A stretch of 64,000 bases of DNA from Microglena sp. YARC (taxonomy: Eukaryota; Chlorophyta; Chlorophyceae; Chlamydomonadales; Chlamydomonadaceae): the NCBI GenBank assembly GCA_022414725.1, contig CM039463.1, positions 38,572,623-38,636,622 on the forward strand, written 5' to 3'. Within the stretch, counting starts at the first letter, position 1; each line of letters opens with the position of its first letter. Below the pieces are notes generated by a model that saw only the letters and a list, made by a program, of their open reading frames with translations, was not told the origin of the DNA and made no database searches. Shown piece by piece: positions 20,546 through 30,567 of the stretch. The position numbers were made by a program, and so were the translations under genes.

Positions 20546-20979
20546 ACAGCAGGGAGACAGGTAAAGATACCAATAACAATAACACACAGGATGTAAATGC
20601 ATATGCATAGGCCTATGCAAAGATGCAACCTGATAGGTGCTCCAGTGAGACTAGACTGCAGGGTACTGGCTCACCAGGTAGGACCATGATATACATTTGG
20701 GTAGGCAGAACAATACACGGTGAGCACAGCAGCGCGAGCCTGACAAAGATGAGTGATCCCTGAGGTGCCCCCATTGATAAGACCTCTCCCAGTTGTCTGC
20801 TGACCATGGCGTACCACCTCATGCAGCAGACAACAGTCTTATCAACACTGCAACATGGACCATATCATGCATACACGCATCCAGGTGAGCCAAGATTTCT
20901 AGTTTGGCAATAATACAAGCTTGAATCCAGCATGAACCCACAAGAGATGCGATGCTTCTGGAGATGCTCAAATGCTCAC
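20546..20979. other. No recognisable feature
   Basis: Single-copy sequence between a dispersed repeat and an exon candidate; probably intron of the minus-strand candidate. Confidence 0.35.
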
Positions 20980-21242
20980 CTATGAGTGCATGCACTAGAG
21001 TGGCATTCGAATCTAGTAAGTCCTTCATCGCCTTGGCTTCCTCCCTCGGCGACTGAGCACCCATCCTGCTACGTGTTTGAGCACCGTCGAGCTCAGTGTT
21101 GCGAGCTGGTTGCGAGCTACGGAGTTTCAAACGTTCGACTGCATCGATTAGTAATCTCAACCGACGGTCAACCACCTTCGTGATGGCCGGACAGCCAGCC
21201 GTAGCCGTACCTACATCAGTGCTAAGATATTCGTTTGGAGGT
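20980..21242 (-). CDS. Candidate internal exon, unknown protein
   Basis: The minus strand has acceptor GCTCTGTGGCAG before 21242 and a strong donor CATAG/GTGAGC after 20980. The 263-nt frame between is open and protein-like: PPNEYLSTDVGTATAGCPAI, KVVDRRLRLLIDAVERLKLR, then a charged stretch ending LLDSNATLVHALI. The middle looks alpha-helical. No ATG begins it, so it would be internal. A plus-strand frame is also open here; the minus reading was preferred for its donor and helical pattern. No family recognised. Confidence 0.35.
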
Positions 21243-21544
21243 CTGCCACAGAGCGCTAAACGAAGTTTCTATATTAAGTTTTCCCTCCTCATCGCCTGCA
21301 TGTTAGTATCATTTCGACATCCAGCTCTTGCTTGCACATACCACTCATGCATGTGACGGCCCTCACTTTACCCCATGCAGCAGGAGCTGAGCTTGTTTTT
21401 TGGGTGACAAGTAGCATCCAAGTTAAGTGAGGCACCCCTCCTGGAGAAACATCCTGGCAAGATAAGCCTTAGCCTCTTCAGTGGCACTTTCAGCGGCAGT
21501 GCACTTTCAGCAGGGTGCACCAGGAGTACGGCAGATATACAAAC

Positions 21545-21960
21545 TTACCTAGGAAGACTCCCTCGGAAATACAGCAGACGAAATAAGCAGATCTCCTTCA
21601 GGTTGGCAGATCTGCTCAGGAAAGGTGAATTCCTCCAGGGAGCAGACCTGCATCCAAAAGACAGTAGCCAAATTGAAAGACTGCTTGATATAGGCAAAAC
21701 CCTCCTGGTAGGCAGAGCTACGGAAAGAAAACAGCAGCCAGGTTGGAAAACTGCATAAGTAAGGCATACCCCCTACAGGTGGGCACATCGAATTCAGGAG
21801 AACAGCAGTCAGCTTGAAAACTGCATAAGTAAGGCATACCGCCTCCAGGTGGGCCACATCTACTTCAGGAAAACAGCAGTCAGCTTGAAAAACTGCACAC
21901 GCAAGGCAAACCCCCTCCACAAGGCATAACTACTTCTGGAGGATAGCAGCCAAGAAAGAA
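21545..21960. repeat. About 70-bp tandem repeat, six degenerate copies
   Basis: Units carry AACAGCAGTCAGCTTGAAAA and GCATAAGTAAGGCATACC; the clearest spacing is 70 bp (21761 to 21831). It lies just upstream of the first recognised TPR-gene exon. Confidence 0.7.
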
Positions 21961-22026
21961 GACCTGCGCCAGGATAGAACAGCCTTGCATCTTGTCTAGC
22001 CTTCTGCAGCCAGCCATATGTGACAG

Positions 22027-22092
22027 GCTCGGGCATCTGACAATAGCACTGGAGCCATGTATGACTTGCTAGTGAAGGCTCTTGCCAAAAAG
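22027..22092 (+). CDS. TPR gene, first recognised exon
   Basis: Acceptor-like TATGTGACAG before 22027 and donor AAAAAG/GTAAGG after 22092; 66 nt, phase 0 at both ends. It encodes ARASDNSTGAMYDLLVKALA plus KK. The ATG at 22057 could be the start if the acceptor is not used, giving about 318 residues. Whether earlier exons exist is unknown. Confidence 0.45.
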
Positions 22093-22109
22093 GTAAGGGG
22101 GTTTTAGCT

Positions 22110-22846
22110 AAAACACTTCCTCACACTTGCAGAAAGCCTCCCTCACACTCCCTCACACTTCCTCACACTTGCAGCAGAAAGAACCTCCCTCACACTTGCA
22201 GAAAGGCTACCTCACACTTCCCCACACTACCTCACACTTGCAGAAAGGCTCCCTCACACTTCCCCACACTACCTCACAATTGCAGAAAGGCTCCCCCACA
22301 CTACCTCACACTTGCAGAAAGGCCCCCTCACACTTTCTCATACTTGCAGTAGAAAGACCTTCCCCCACACTTGCAGAAAGGCTCCCCCACACTTCTTAAC
22401 ACTTGCAGTAGAAAGACCCTTCTCCGCACTTGCAGAAAGGCTCCCTCGCGCTACTTCACACTAAGAGTAGAAAGACCCTCCCCCACACTTGCAGAAAGGC
22501 TCCCTCGCACTAGTTCACACTTGCATAAAGGCTCCCCCACACTTCTTCACACTTGCAGTAGAAAGACCCTTCTCCGCACTTGTAGAAAGGCTCCCTCGCA
22601 CTACTTCACACTAAGAGTAGAAAGACCCTCCCCTACACTTGCAGAAAGGCTCCCTCGCACTAGTTCACACTTGCAGAAAGGCTCCCCTACACTTCTTCAC
22701 ACTTGCAGTAGAAAGACCCTTCCCCGCACTTGCAGAAAGGCTCCCTCGCACTACTTCACACTAACAGTAGTAAGACCCTCCCCCACACTTGCAGAAAGGC
22801 TACCTCACACTACCTCACACTTCCTCATACTACCCCACACTTGCAG
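22110..22846. repeat. Acceptor-side array of (CTCACACTTGCAGAAAGGCT)n
   Basis: About 25-30 copies of a roughly 20-30 bp unit, CACACTTGCAGAAAGGCTCC. The unit is the acceptor of the next exon (CCCCACACTTGCAG) plus the first exon bases (AAGGAG), so the intron presents dozens of potential AG acceptors before the real one at 22846. Confidence 0.85.
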
Positions 22847-23020
22847 AAGGAGCAGCAGCAGGATGGTAGTGGAGGGCAGGATTGGGATCTCTCCCCTGAT
22901 TTCCTGAAGCAGACTGCATTTACAGATGATCTGGTTTTGGAGCAGAGGCAGTTGCCAATCAGCGGCAGATTAACTCTCGCTGCTGAGCTGAAGGAGCTGG
23001 GCACTAGGGCCATAGAGACG
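22847..23020 (+). CDS. TPR gene, exon with start of TPR motif 1 (intact copy)
   Basis: Acceptor ACACTTGCAG, donor GAGACG/GTGAGT; 174 nt, phase 0 at both ends. Encodes KEQQQDGSGGQDWDLSPDFL, an acidic/hydrophobic linker and LTLAAELKELGTRAIET. The last 15 residues form the first helix of a TPR unit whose second half is in the exon at 27185. Four truncated copies follow at 23057-23847; this one is preferred because it alone has the 5' part and an uninterrupted frame joined to it. Confidence 0.65.
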
Positions 23021-23056
23021 GTGAGTACCCGCCCACAAAAAAAGAAAAGAAAAAAT

Positions 23057-23847
23057 AATTGGGATCTCCCCCCCCGATTTCCTGAAGCAGACTGCTTTTA
23101 CAGATGATCTGGTTTCAGAGCAGAGACAGTTGCCCATCATAGGCAGATGTACTCTCGCTGCTGAGCTTAAGGAGCTGGGCACTAGGGCTATAGGGACGGT
23201 GAGTACTCGCCGAACCGAACCAAAGCAAAACAAATTGAAACAAAACAAAGGATTGGAAGCACTCTCCCGATTCCCCGAAGCAGACTGTATTTACAGATGA
23301 TCTGGTTTCGGAGCAGAGGCAGTTGCCCATCAGCGACAGATGTATTCTCGCTGCTGAGCTGAAGGAGCTGGGCACTAGGGCTATAGGGACGGTGAGTACT
23401 CGCCGAACCAAACCAAAGCAAAACAAATTGAAACAAAACAAAGGATTGGGAGCACTCTCCCGATTCCCTGAAGCAGACTGCATTTACAGATGATCTGGTT
23501 TCGGAGCAGACGCAGTTGCCCATCAGCGTCAGATGTACTCTCGCTGCTGAGCTGAAGGAGCTGGGCACTAGGGCCATAGGGAAGGTGAGTTTCTTGCCGA
23601 ACAACAGGATCCAAACCAAACTAAAGTAAAGCAAAGCAAATCAAGCCAAAACAAAACAAAACAAAACAAACTAAAGCAAAACAAACCAAACCAAGCCAAA
23701 CCAACAGATTGGGATCTCTCTCCTGATTTCCTGAAGCGGACTGCTTTTATGGATGATCTGGTTTCGGAGAAGAAGCAGTTGCCAATCAGCGACAGATGTT
23801 CTCTCGCTGATGAGCTGAAGGAGCTGGGCACAAGGGCCATAGGGACG
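23057..23847 (+). pseudogene. Four truncated tandem copies of the preceding exon, each with a donor
   Basis: Copies at about 23057-23198, 23251-23391, 23444-23584 and 23708-23847, each beginning around GATTGGGATCTC and ending at a GTGAGT donor. The first is frameshifted by a C-run; the last (ending LGTRAIGT) remains open and begins after a plausible CCAACAG acceptor. They are separated by (CAAAA/CCAAA)n. Possible alternative or additional exons, more likely decayed duplicates. Confidence 0.7.
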
Positions 23848-24310
23848 GTGAGTATCTTGCCCACCCACCGGAACCAAACCAAACCAAACTAAACCAAAGC
23901 AAAACAAAGCAAAGCAAACCAAACTAAGCCAAACCAAGCCAAACCAAACCAAACCAAACCAAACTAAACCAAACCAAACCAAACCAAAACCAAGCCAAAG
24001 CCAAACCAAGCCAAACCAAACAATACCAATATAATCCAAACCAATCCAAACCAATCTAAACCAATGCAAACCAAACCAAACCAAAACAATCCAAAACAAA
24101 ACAAAACAAAACAAAACAAAACAAAACAAAACAAAACGAAGCAAACCAATCCAAACCTAACCAAACCAAGCCAAGCCAAGCCGAACCAAACCAAGCCAAT
24201 TAAAACTAAAACAAAGCAATTCCAACCAATCAAATTCAAACCTTACCAAATCAAACGAAACCAAACGAACCAAATGCAAACTAAACCAAACGCAAACCAA
24301 ACCTCTAACC
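23600..24310. repeat. (CCAAA)n microsatellite
   Basis: About 700 bp of CCAAA with CAAAA and CCAAG variants, interrupted only by the last exon copy (23708-23847). Minus-strand open frames (Trp/Phe/Gly/Leu/Val repeats) are artefacts. Confidence 0.9.
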
Positions 24311-24739
24311 AACACTTGAGCACGGCACCACTTCAACATGTGTTGCTCTGCTCTTTGGAATATGCTTCATCTTCCTGATTCCCCACGGAATAGGTTCTGT
24401 GCTGCTCCAGAGCATGGTCCTTCTGCAAAATGTGTAGCTCTGTCTCTGGACATAATACAGCTAGTGCCCAGTTTTTTGTGTGCGAGTGGTTGCACAGAGT
24501 GCGACCCTGGTGCGACCCCCGTGCGACCCTCAGGTGTGCGAGTTTAGGTCGAAATGGGCCCTTGGTTGCCACGAAGTGCGACTGCGAGTGAGTGATTTGT
24601 GCCCTGGGGCTTGGGTTGCCACTTGTGGCTACCAAAATGGCTTGAAGATTTATTTAAAAAAAGGTACTGCTAGTGCCATGCTTTCCCTGATTCCTTGGAA
24701 CATGTATATATATGTTACAGTCCAGGGGTAGGCCAAATT
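24311..24739. other. Unique intronic sequence
   Basis: Contains GTGCGACCCTGGTGCGACCC micro-duplications and, at 24715-24739, a fragment of the CAGGGGTAGCC dispersed repeat that abuts the 12-bp satellite. Confidence 0.4.
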
Positions 24740-26040
24740 GTGAGGATTGTCCCCAGCCAGGTCCCCAGTGAGGTCCCCAGCCAGTTCCCCAGCCAGATCC
24801 CCAACCAGGTCCCCAGTGAGGTCCCCAGCCAGATTCCCGCCAGGTCCCAGTGAGGGTCCCCAGCCAGTTCCCCAGCCAGATCCCCAGCCAGGTCCCCAGT
24901 GAGGTCCCCAGCCAGTTCCCAGCCAGTTCCCAGCCAGGTCCCCAGTGAGGTCCCCAGCCAGGTCCCCAACCAGATCCCCAGCCAGTTCCCCAGCCAGATC
25001 CCCAGCCAGGTCCCCAGTGAGGTCCCCAACCAGTTCCCCAGCCAGATCCCCAGCCAGGTCCCCAGCATAGTTCCCCAGCAAGGTCCCCAGCCAGGTCCTT
25101 AGTGAGGTCCCCAGCCAGGTCCCCAGCCAGATCCCCAGCCAGGTCCCCAGTGAGGTCCCCAGCCAGTTCCCAGCCAGGTCCCCAGTGAGGTCCCCAGCCA
25201 GTTCCCCAGCCAGATCCCCAGCGTAGTTCCCCCAGCCAGGGTCCCCAGCCAGGTCCCCAGTGAGGTCCCCAGCCAGTTCCCCAGCCAGATCCCCAGCCAG
25301 GTCCCCAGCGTTAGTTCCTCAGGCCAGGTCCCCAGCCAGGTCCCCAGTGAGGTCTCCAGCCAGTTCCCCAGCCAGATCCCCAGCCAGGTCCCCAGCGTAG
25401 TTCCCCAGCCAGGTCCCCAGCCAGGTCCCCAGTGAGGTCCCCAGCCAGGTCCCCAGCCAGATCCCCAGCCAGGTCCCCAGTGTAGGTCCCCAGCCAGGTC
25501 CCCAGCCAGTTCCCCAGCCAGATCCCCAGCCAGGTCCCCAGCGTAGTTCCCCAGCCAGGTTCCCAGTGAGGTCCCCAGCCAGTTCCCCAGCCAGATCCCC
25601 CAGCCAGGTCCCCAGCGTAGTTCCCCAGCAGGTCCCAGCCAGGTCCCCAGTGAGGTCCCCAGCCAGTTCCCCAGCCAGATCTCCAGCCAGGTCCCCAGTG
25701 TAGGTCCCCAGCCAGGTCCCCAGTGAGGTCCCCAGCTAGTTCCCCAGCCAGATCCCCAGCCAGGTCCCCAGCGTAGTTCCCCAGCCAGGTCCCCAGTGAG
25801 GTCCCCAGCCAGTTCCCCAGCCAGATCCCCAGCCAGGTCCCCAGCGTAGTTCCCCAGCCAGTTCCCCAGCCAGGTCCCCAGCCAGTTCCCCAGCCAGATC
25901 CCCAGCCAGATCCCAGCCAGTTCCCCAGCCAAGGTCCCCAGTGAGGTCCCCAGCCAGATCCCCAGCCAGGTCCCCAGCGTAGTCCCCCAGCCAGGTCCCC
26001 AGCCAGTTCCCCAGCCAGGTCCCCAGCCGGGTCCCCAGCA
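24740..26040. repeat. 12-bp satellite (CCCAGCCAGGTC)n with higher-order structure
   Basis: About 1.3 kb of CCCCAGCCAGNTCC units with variants GTTCCCC, GATCCCC, GGTCCCCAGTGA and GGTCCCCAGCGT. The variants recur in order about every 70 bp, giving a higher-order repeat. Minus frames encode WLGTWLGIWLGN-type repeats only. Lies in the TPR-gene intron 23021-27184. Confidence 0.9.
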
Positions 26041-26404
26041 CAGGTTTTACACTGCCCCTGATTCCTGATGAAATATGTTTGATGCTCTTCCTGATTTGCT
26101 TGCTGTCACCCGAACCTCTACCTGCAGGATGGGGATGTCCTGTCTGCCTGTTGTTTTATCATTTAAATGTATGTGTGTATTTTTACAGTCCAGGGGTAGC
26201 CAAGTAGGCTAAAGGGACTTGCCCAACCTTAAAAACAGGAAAGGGAGTTAAATTATATATCTAATTTAATCGTTAATTAAAGGGAGTTAAATTATATATC
26301 GTATCATGAATTAGCACTGGTGAAGTGGTGAGCCCCAACACATCGTAAAAAACGGAGGACCGTAGTTTTTGCTATTAAGATAATCTAGCTTGATGTTTCT
26401 TGTC
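26041..26404. repeat. Intronic stretch with CAGGGGTAGCC dispersed repeat
   Basis: TTTACAGTCCAGGGGTAGCC, AAGTAGGCTAAAGGGACTTG and CCCAACC begin at 26189. GAATTAGCACTGGTGAAGTG and GTGAGCCCCAACACATCG follow and parallel the tails at 50552-50665 and 60262-60380, so this may be a full-length copy (about 26189-26360). Confidence 0.6.
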
Positions 26405-26890
26405 ACATCCCGTTTCGAAAAATGGCTCAATGAAAGCGCTCGTTGAGACAATGAGGTGCGGGGTTCGAATCCCTATGGGTGCGCTTTAGTGTCCGCGGTC
26501 GCTGTCAACCGTCATGGTAGCTTTGTCCAGGTAAAATAGCAGCCTGTAATCTACCACCGTAAGACGGGGCTTCCTTAATACCACGCCCAACCAGGCGTTA
26601 TCATTGCATTTCTTGTCATATTTTTACCCGAACCCTGGTGGCTGTCATACTCCATGGTAGCTTTGTCCAGGTTAAGTAGCAGCCCATTTCCTACCGCCGC
26701 AAGACGGGGTTCCCTTAATACCACGCCCCACCAGGTGTTATCATTACGTGTATTGTCACATTTATTGCCCTAACACTGGTGGCTGTCAACCTCTATGGTA
26801 GCTTTGTCCAGGTAAAGTAGAAGCCTGCTCCCTACAGCAGTAATACGGGGCTCTCTTAAAACCACGCCCCACTAGGCCTTACCATTACAT
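26405..26890 (+). mobile_element. tRNA-derived SINE plus two further tandem bodies
   Basis: A full element at 26405-26608 has A-box-like TGGCTCAATG, B-box GGGGTTCGAATCCC and the shared body ending CAGGCGTTATCATTGC. Two headless bodies follow (about 26645-26750 and 26785-26890), each with ATGGTAGCTTTGTCCAGGT and separated by TTGTCACATTTATTGCCCTA. That separator also precedes the acceptor of the next exon, so SINE body and intron end were duplicated together. Confidence 0.75.
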
Positions 26891-26928
26891 TTATTGTCAC
26901 ATTTATTGCCCTAACCCCATGCCTGCAG

Positions 26929-27184
26929 GATGGGGATGCCGCCCTAGAGCAGTACACGCAAGCATTGGGCTTCTTCATTTGGTTCGAGGCGTTATCATTA
27001 CTCTAGGTGTTCGTCTACGGGCCACACATTTATTACCCCGACCCTTATGCGTGCAGGATGGGGATGCCGCCCTAGAGCAGTACACGAAAGCATTGGGCTT
27101 CTTAATTTGGTTCGAGGCGTTATCATTACTCTAGGTGTTCGTCTATGGGCCACACATTTATTACCCCAACCCTTATGCGTGCAG
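26929..27184 (+). pseudogene. Two truncated tandem copies of a TPR exon 5' edge
   Basis: Two 128-bp units, each with an acceptor (CTGCAG or GTGCAG), the first about 60 nt of the exon at 27185 (GATGGGGATGCCGCCCTAGA ... TTTGGTTCGAG), and then GCGTTATCATTAC, identical to the SINE 3' end. The exon sequence breaks exactly where the SINE tail begins. Confidence 0.75.
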
Positions 27185-27328
27185 GATGGGGATGCCGCCC
27201 TAGAGCAGTACACGAAAGCATTGAGCTTATTCATTTGGTTCGAGCGAGGGAAGGGCAAAGCAGCCAGAGACTTCATTTTGAAAAACAGTTTACTGGAGAT
27301 TCCCGAGGAAAGCACAGATAGAGCGCAG
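27185..27328 (+). CDS. TPR gene, exon completing TPR motif 1 (intact copy)
   Basis: Acceptor TTATGCGTGCAG, donor GCGCAG/GTATGT; 144 nt, phase 0 at both ends. Encodes DGDAALEQYTKALSLFIWFE, RGKGKAARDFILKNSLLEIP and EESTDRAQ. The A-L-E-Y-K-A-L pattern is the second half of a TPR unit and fits the LKELGTRAIET end of the previous exon. The long loop after it, before the next helix, is usual in immunophilin-type TPR domains. Confidence 0.7.
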
Positions 27329-27374
27329 GTATGTGGATTCAGATTTGTGAGTATGAAGATATCAGATATGTAGG

Positions 27375-27552
27375 GAATGGAAATATGATATCACATGGTA
27401 TCATGTCATTAAATGATATCATATGATGCCGGCTGTTTGGCTAGGCTTAAGATACCGTTTCTTTACAACATCGTATGATGCAGTTTGCATGATATCATAT
27501 GATATCATACTTGCCTTTGGGCCACGTCATATGATATGCCGGTTCCTACAGA
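27375..27552. mobile_element. CATATGATATC-rich MITE
   Basis: GGAATGGAAATATGATATCA at the left is mirrored by CATATGATATGCCGGTTCCT at the right. Interior TCATATGATGCCGGC matches 19605-19790. It sits in the TPR-gene intron 27329-28647. Confidence 0.65.
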
Positions 27553-27766
27553 TGTGCAGGTAAGTAGGATGCATATTAGTAAGTATGCGGATATGCAGAT
27601 ACGCGTATGGGATATGCAGATGTGTAGATATGCCGGTAGGTAGGACGCATGTTTGTAAGTTTGCAGATATGCAGGCAGGTATGACGCATATTTGCATGTA
27701 TGTATATATGTATGTATTTGTATTTATTTATTTATTTATTTATTTGTATTTGTGTGTATGTATTAT

Positions 27767-28640
27767 AAGCAATTAAATGTTTATTGGCGGTTCTAAGAAT
27801 CTAGTTGTATAAACGCATTCATGTCCATTCCTTTATGCCCATGCCTTCTTGCCCATGCCTTGGAATCATTACCTTTGTTAAGCAATTAAATGTTGATTAG
27901 CGATTTTAAGAATAATGAATCTTGTTGTATAAACGTATCCATGTCCATTCCTTCATGCACATGCCTTCTTGCCCATGCCTTGGAATCATTACCTTTGTTA
28001 AGCAATTAAATGTTGATTAGCGATTTTAAGAATCATGAATCTTGTTGTATAAACGCATTTATGTCCATTCCTTCATGCACATGCCTTCTTGCCCATGCCT
28101 TGGAATCATTACCTTTGTTAAGCAATTAAATGTTGATTAGCGATTTTAAGAATAATGAATCTTGTTGTATAAACGCATCCATGTCCATTCCTTCATGCCC
28201 ATGCCTTCTTGCCCATGCCTTGGAATCATGACTTGTAGTAATCAATTAAATGTTGATAAGCGATTTTAATAATCTTGTTGTATAAATGCATTCCTGTCCA
28301 ATCCTTCATGCCCATGCCTTCTTGCCCATTCGCTAGAATCATGACTTTTGTTAAGCAATTAAATGTTGATTGGCGGTTTAAAGAATCTAGTTGTATAAAC
28401 GCATACATGTCCATTCCTTCATGCCCATGCCCTGTTTCCCATTCGCTGGAATCATGACTTTTGTTATGCAATTAAATGTCAAATAGCGATTTTAATAATC
28501 TTGTTGAATACACGCATTCATGCCCATGCCTTCTTGCCCAATCCTTGGAATCATGACCTTAGGTAAGAAATTAAATGTTGTTTAGCAATTGCTAGAACTT
28601 GAATCTTGTTGTATAAATGCATTCATGTCCATTCCTTCAT
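27767..28640. repeat. About 119-bp tandem repeat, 7-8 copies
   Basis: Units with AAGCAATTAAATGTTGATTA, AACGCATCCATGTCCATTCC and TTCATGCCCATGCCTTCTTG. Starts near 27767, 27880, 27999, 28118, 28237, 28354, 28467 and 28567. The last unit runs into the acceptor of the exon at 28648 (CATTCCTTCATGATACAG), so the unit includes the pre-acceptor tract. A TTTA microsatellite precedes it at 27715-27750. Confidence 0.85.
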
Positions 28641-28647
28641 GATACAG

Positions 28648-28736
28648 GCCTCCAACCTTGTGGCTGCATGCTTGGCGAGTGCAGCAGCTGTGCTTCATAA
28701 ACAAGAAAAGTTTGAGCAAGGGATCTTCATTTGCAG
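28648..28736 (+). CDS. TPR gene, exon with first helix of TPR motif 2
   Basis: Acceptor CCTTCATGATACAG, donor TTGCAG/GTGTGT; 89 nt, in phase 0, out phase 2. Encodes ASNLVAACLASAAAVLHKQE and KFEQGIFIC; the split Ser codon (AG+T) is completed by the next exon. Asn in SNLVAAC occupies a chaperone-clamp position. The donor runs into a (TG)n microsatellite (28737-28905). Confidence 0.7.
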
Positions 28737-28910
28737 GTGTGTGTGTATGTATGTATGTATGTGAGTGTATGTGTGTGTATGTATGTGTGTGCGAGTATGT
28801 GTGTGTATGTGTGTGTGTGTATGTATGTGTGTCAAATGTCAAATGTTTATGTGTGTATGTGCATGTATGTGTATGTATGTATGTATGTATGCATGTGTGG
28901 TAGTGTGTGT
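28737..28910. repeat. (TG)n / (GTAT)n microsatellite
   Basis: TGTGTGTATGTATG repeats starting at the exon donor and ending before TAATTGTCTACCCCTGGACTG, an inverted CAGGGGTAGCC repeat fragment. Confidence 0.85.
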
Positions 28911-28965
28911 GTAATTGTCTACCCCTGGACTGTACCATACCATATTTGAATACACACTGTTGCAG

Positions 28966-29169
28966 TAAAGCTCTCGAGTTTGACCCGTACAACGTGAAGG
29001 CCTTCTTCCAGCAAAGTGAGGGGTACTACTGTTGGGACGGTGGCACTGCTGTTGTTGTTGTTGTTGTTGTTGATGTTAATGCTGTTGTTGTTGCTGTTGT
29101 TGATGGTGATGTTGTTGTTGTTGATGAGGTTTTTGTTGTTGATGATGATGTTGTTGTTGTTGTTGATGA

Positions 29170-29202
<33 letters not shown>

Positions 29203-29214
29203 GGATGATGAATG

Positions 29215-29266
<52 letters not shown>

Positions 29267-29595
29267 GATGTTGATGAGGTTGATGCTGCTGTTGATTGTT
29301 CGAGGTTGGGATATGCCCTTGAGCCTCATTGGCTACCCCTGGACTGGAACATACCATATTTGAATAAACACTGTTGCAGTAAAGCTCTCGAGTTTGACCC
29401 GTACAACGTGGAGGCCTTCTTCCAGCAAAGTGAGGGGTACAACTGTCGGGACGGTGGCACTGCTGTTGTTGTTGTTGTTGTTGTTGATGTTAATGCTGTT
29501 GTTGTTGCTGTTGTTTATGGTGATGTTGTTGTTGATGATGTTGTTGTTGTTGATGATGTTGTTGTTGTTGTTGTTGTTGTTGTTGTGGATGATGA

Positions 29596-29641
<46 letters not shown>

Positions 29642-29964
29642 GATGTTGATGAGGTTGATGCTGTTGTTGATTGTTCGAGGTTGGGATATGCCCTTGAGCC
29701 TCATTGGCTACCCCTGGACTGGAACATACCATATATGAATACACACTGTTGCAGTAAAGCTCTCGAGTTTGACCCGTACAACGTGGAGGCCTTCTTCCAG
29801 CAAAGTGAGGGGTACTACTGTCGGGACGGTGGCACTGCTGTTGTTGTTGTTGTTGTTGTTGTTGTTGATGTTAATGCTGTTGTTGTTGCTGTTGTTGATG
29901 GTGATGTTGTTGTTGTTGATGATGTTGTTGTTGTTGATGATGTTGTTGTTGTTGTTGTTGATGA

Positions 29965-30021
<57 letters not shown>

Positions 30022-30027
30022 GGATGA

Positions 30028-30076
<49 letters not shown>

Positions 30077-30189
30077 GATGTTGATGAGGTTGATGCTGTT
30101 GTTGATTGTTCGAGGTTGGGATATGCCCTTGAGCCTCATTGGCTACCCCTGGACTGGAACATACCATATTTGAATAAACACTGTTGCAG
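28966..30189 (+). pseudogene. Three truncated tandem copies of a TPR exon 5' edge, each ending in (GTT)n
   Basis: Copies start at 28966, 29380 and 29755 after identical acceptors (ACACTGTTGCAG). Each carries about 80 nt of exon (SKALEFDPYNVEAFFQQSEG ... DGGTA), then a (GTT)n/(GAT)n tract of variable length, then GATTGTTCGAGGTTGGGATA and an inverted CAGGGGTAGCC fragment. Unit lengths are about 414, 375 and 435 bp. All are in one frame with the intact exon, so 28907-30394 is one 495-codon ORF; this is probably incidental. Confidence 0.75.
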
Positions 30190-30390
30190 TAAAGCTCTCG
30201 AGTTTGACCCGTACAACGTGGAGGCCTTCTTCCAGAGAAGTCAGGGGTACTACCGTCGAGATGGTGGCACTGTTGTTGGCTTGGAAGCATCGACGCAGGA
30301 CTTGAAGCAGGCGATGCAGCTGGAACCTGCCAATGATGCAATCAGAGCACTGTATGAGTTTCGGCAAGCTGAGCTATATGAACAATACCA
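30190..30390 (+). CDS. TPR gene, exon with TPR motifs 2-3 (intact copy)
   Basis: Acceptor ACACTGTTGCAG; 201 nt. Encodes SKALEFDPYNVEAFFQRSQG, YYRRDGGTVVGLEASTQDLK, QAMQLEPANDAIRALYEF and a charged end. It holds the second helix of TPR 2 and all of TPR 3 (the A-L-DP-N-V-A-F-R pattern). Donor CA/GTGAGT follows 30390; unspliced, the frame would stop at the overlapping TGA (30392-30394). The GTTGTT that seeds the microsatellites of the other copies is still only two triplets here. Confidence 0.7.
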
Positions 30391-30507
30391 GTGAGTTGGT
30401 AGTCAACTGTTGTCAATTTTGTTCTGGTCCCAAGATTGTAGCGCGAAATATCATGTAATATATAAACATATATTCAGATATATTGATAACAAAACGCTCC
30501 TCGCTAG

Positions 30508-30567
30508 AACCTGCCAATGCCCCGATCAGAGCATTTTACGAGGCTCAGCAAGCTGAGCTATATGAAG
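30508..30567 (+). pseudogene. Fragment copy of the preceding exon's 3' end
   Basis: AACCTGCCAATGCCCCGATC through GCTGAGCTATATGAAG duplicates the end of the exon at 30190-30390, after an acceptor-like TCGCTAG. The break at its 3' end coincides with the end of an inverted SINE, whose GTAATG supplies a donor-like sequence. Confidence 0.6.

Noticed and set aside
24650..26041. Trp/Leu/Gly-rich repeat proteins on the minus strand
   Set aside because: Produced by the 12-bp satellite; no splice-bounded unique sequence.
22027..30390. Calling the TPR gene FKBP42 or FKBP8 outright
   Set aside because: The TPR-plus-anchor order fits, but no FKBP domain was found upstream and clamp residues are altered, so only a descriptive name is given.
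28907..30394. 495-codon plus-strand ORF as one protein with Val/Asp-rich inserts
   Set aside because: It runs through acceptors, (GTT)n and an inverted dispersed repeat. Phase analysis supports splicing to one exon copy. Kept only as a possible readthrough product.
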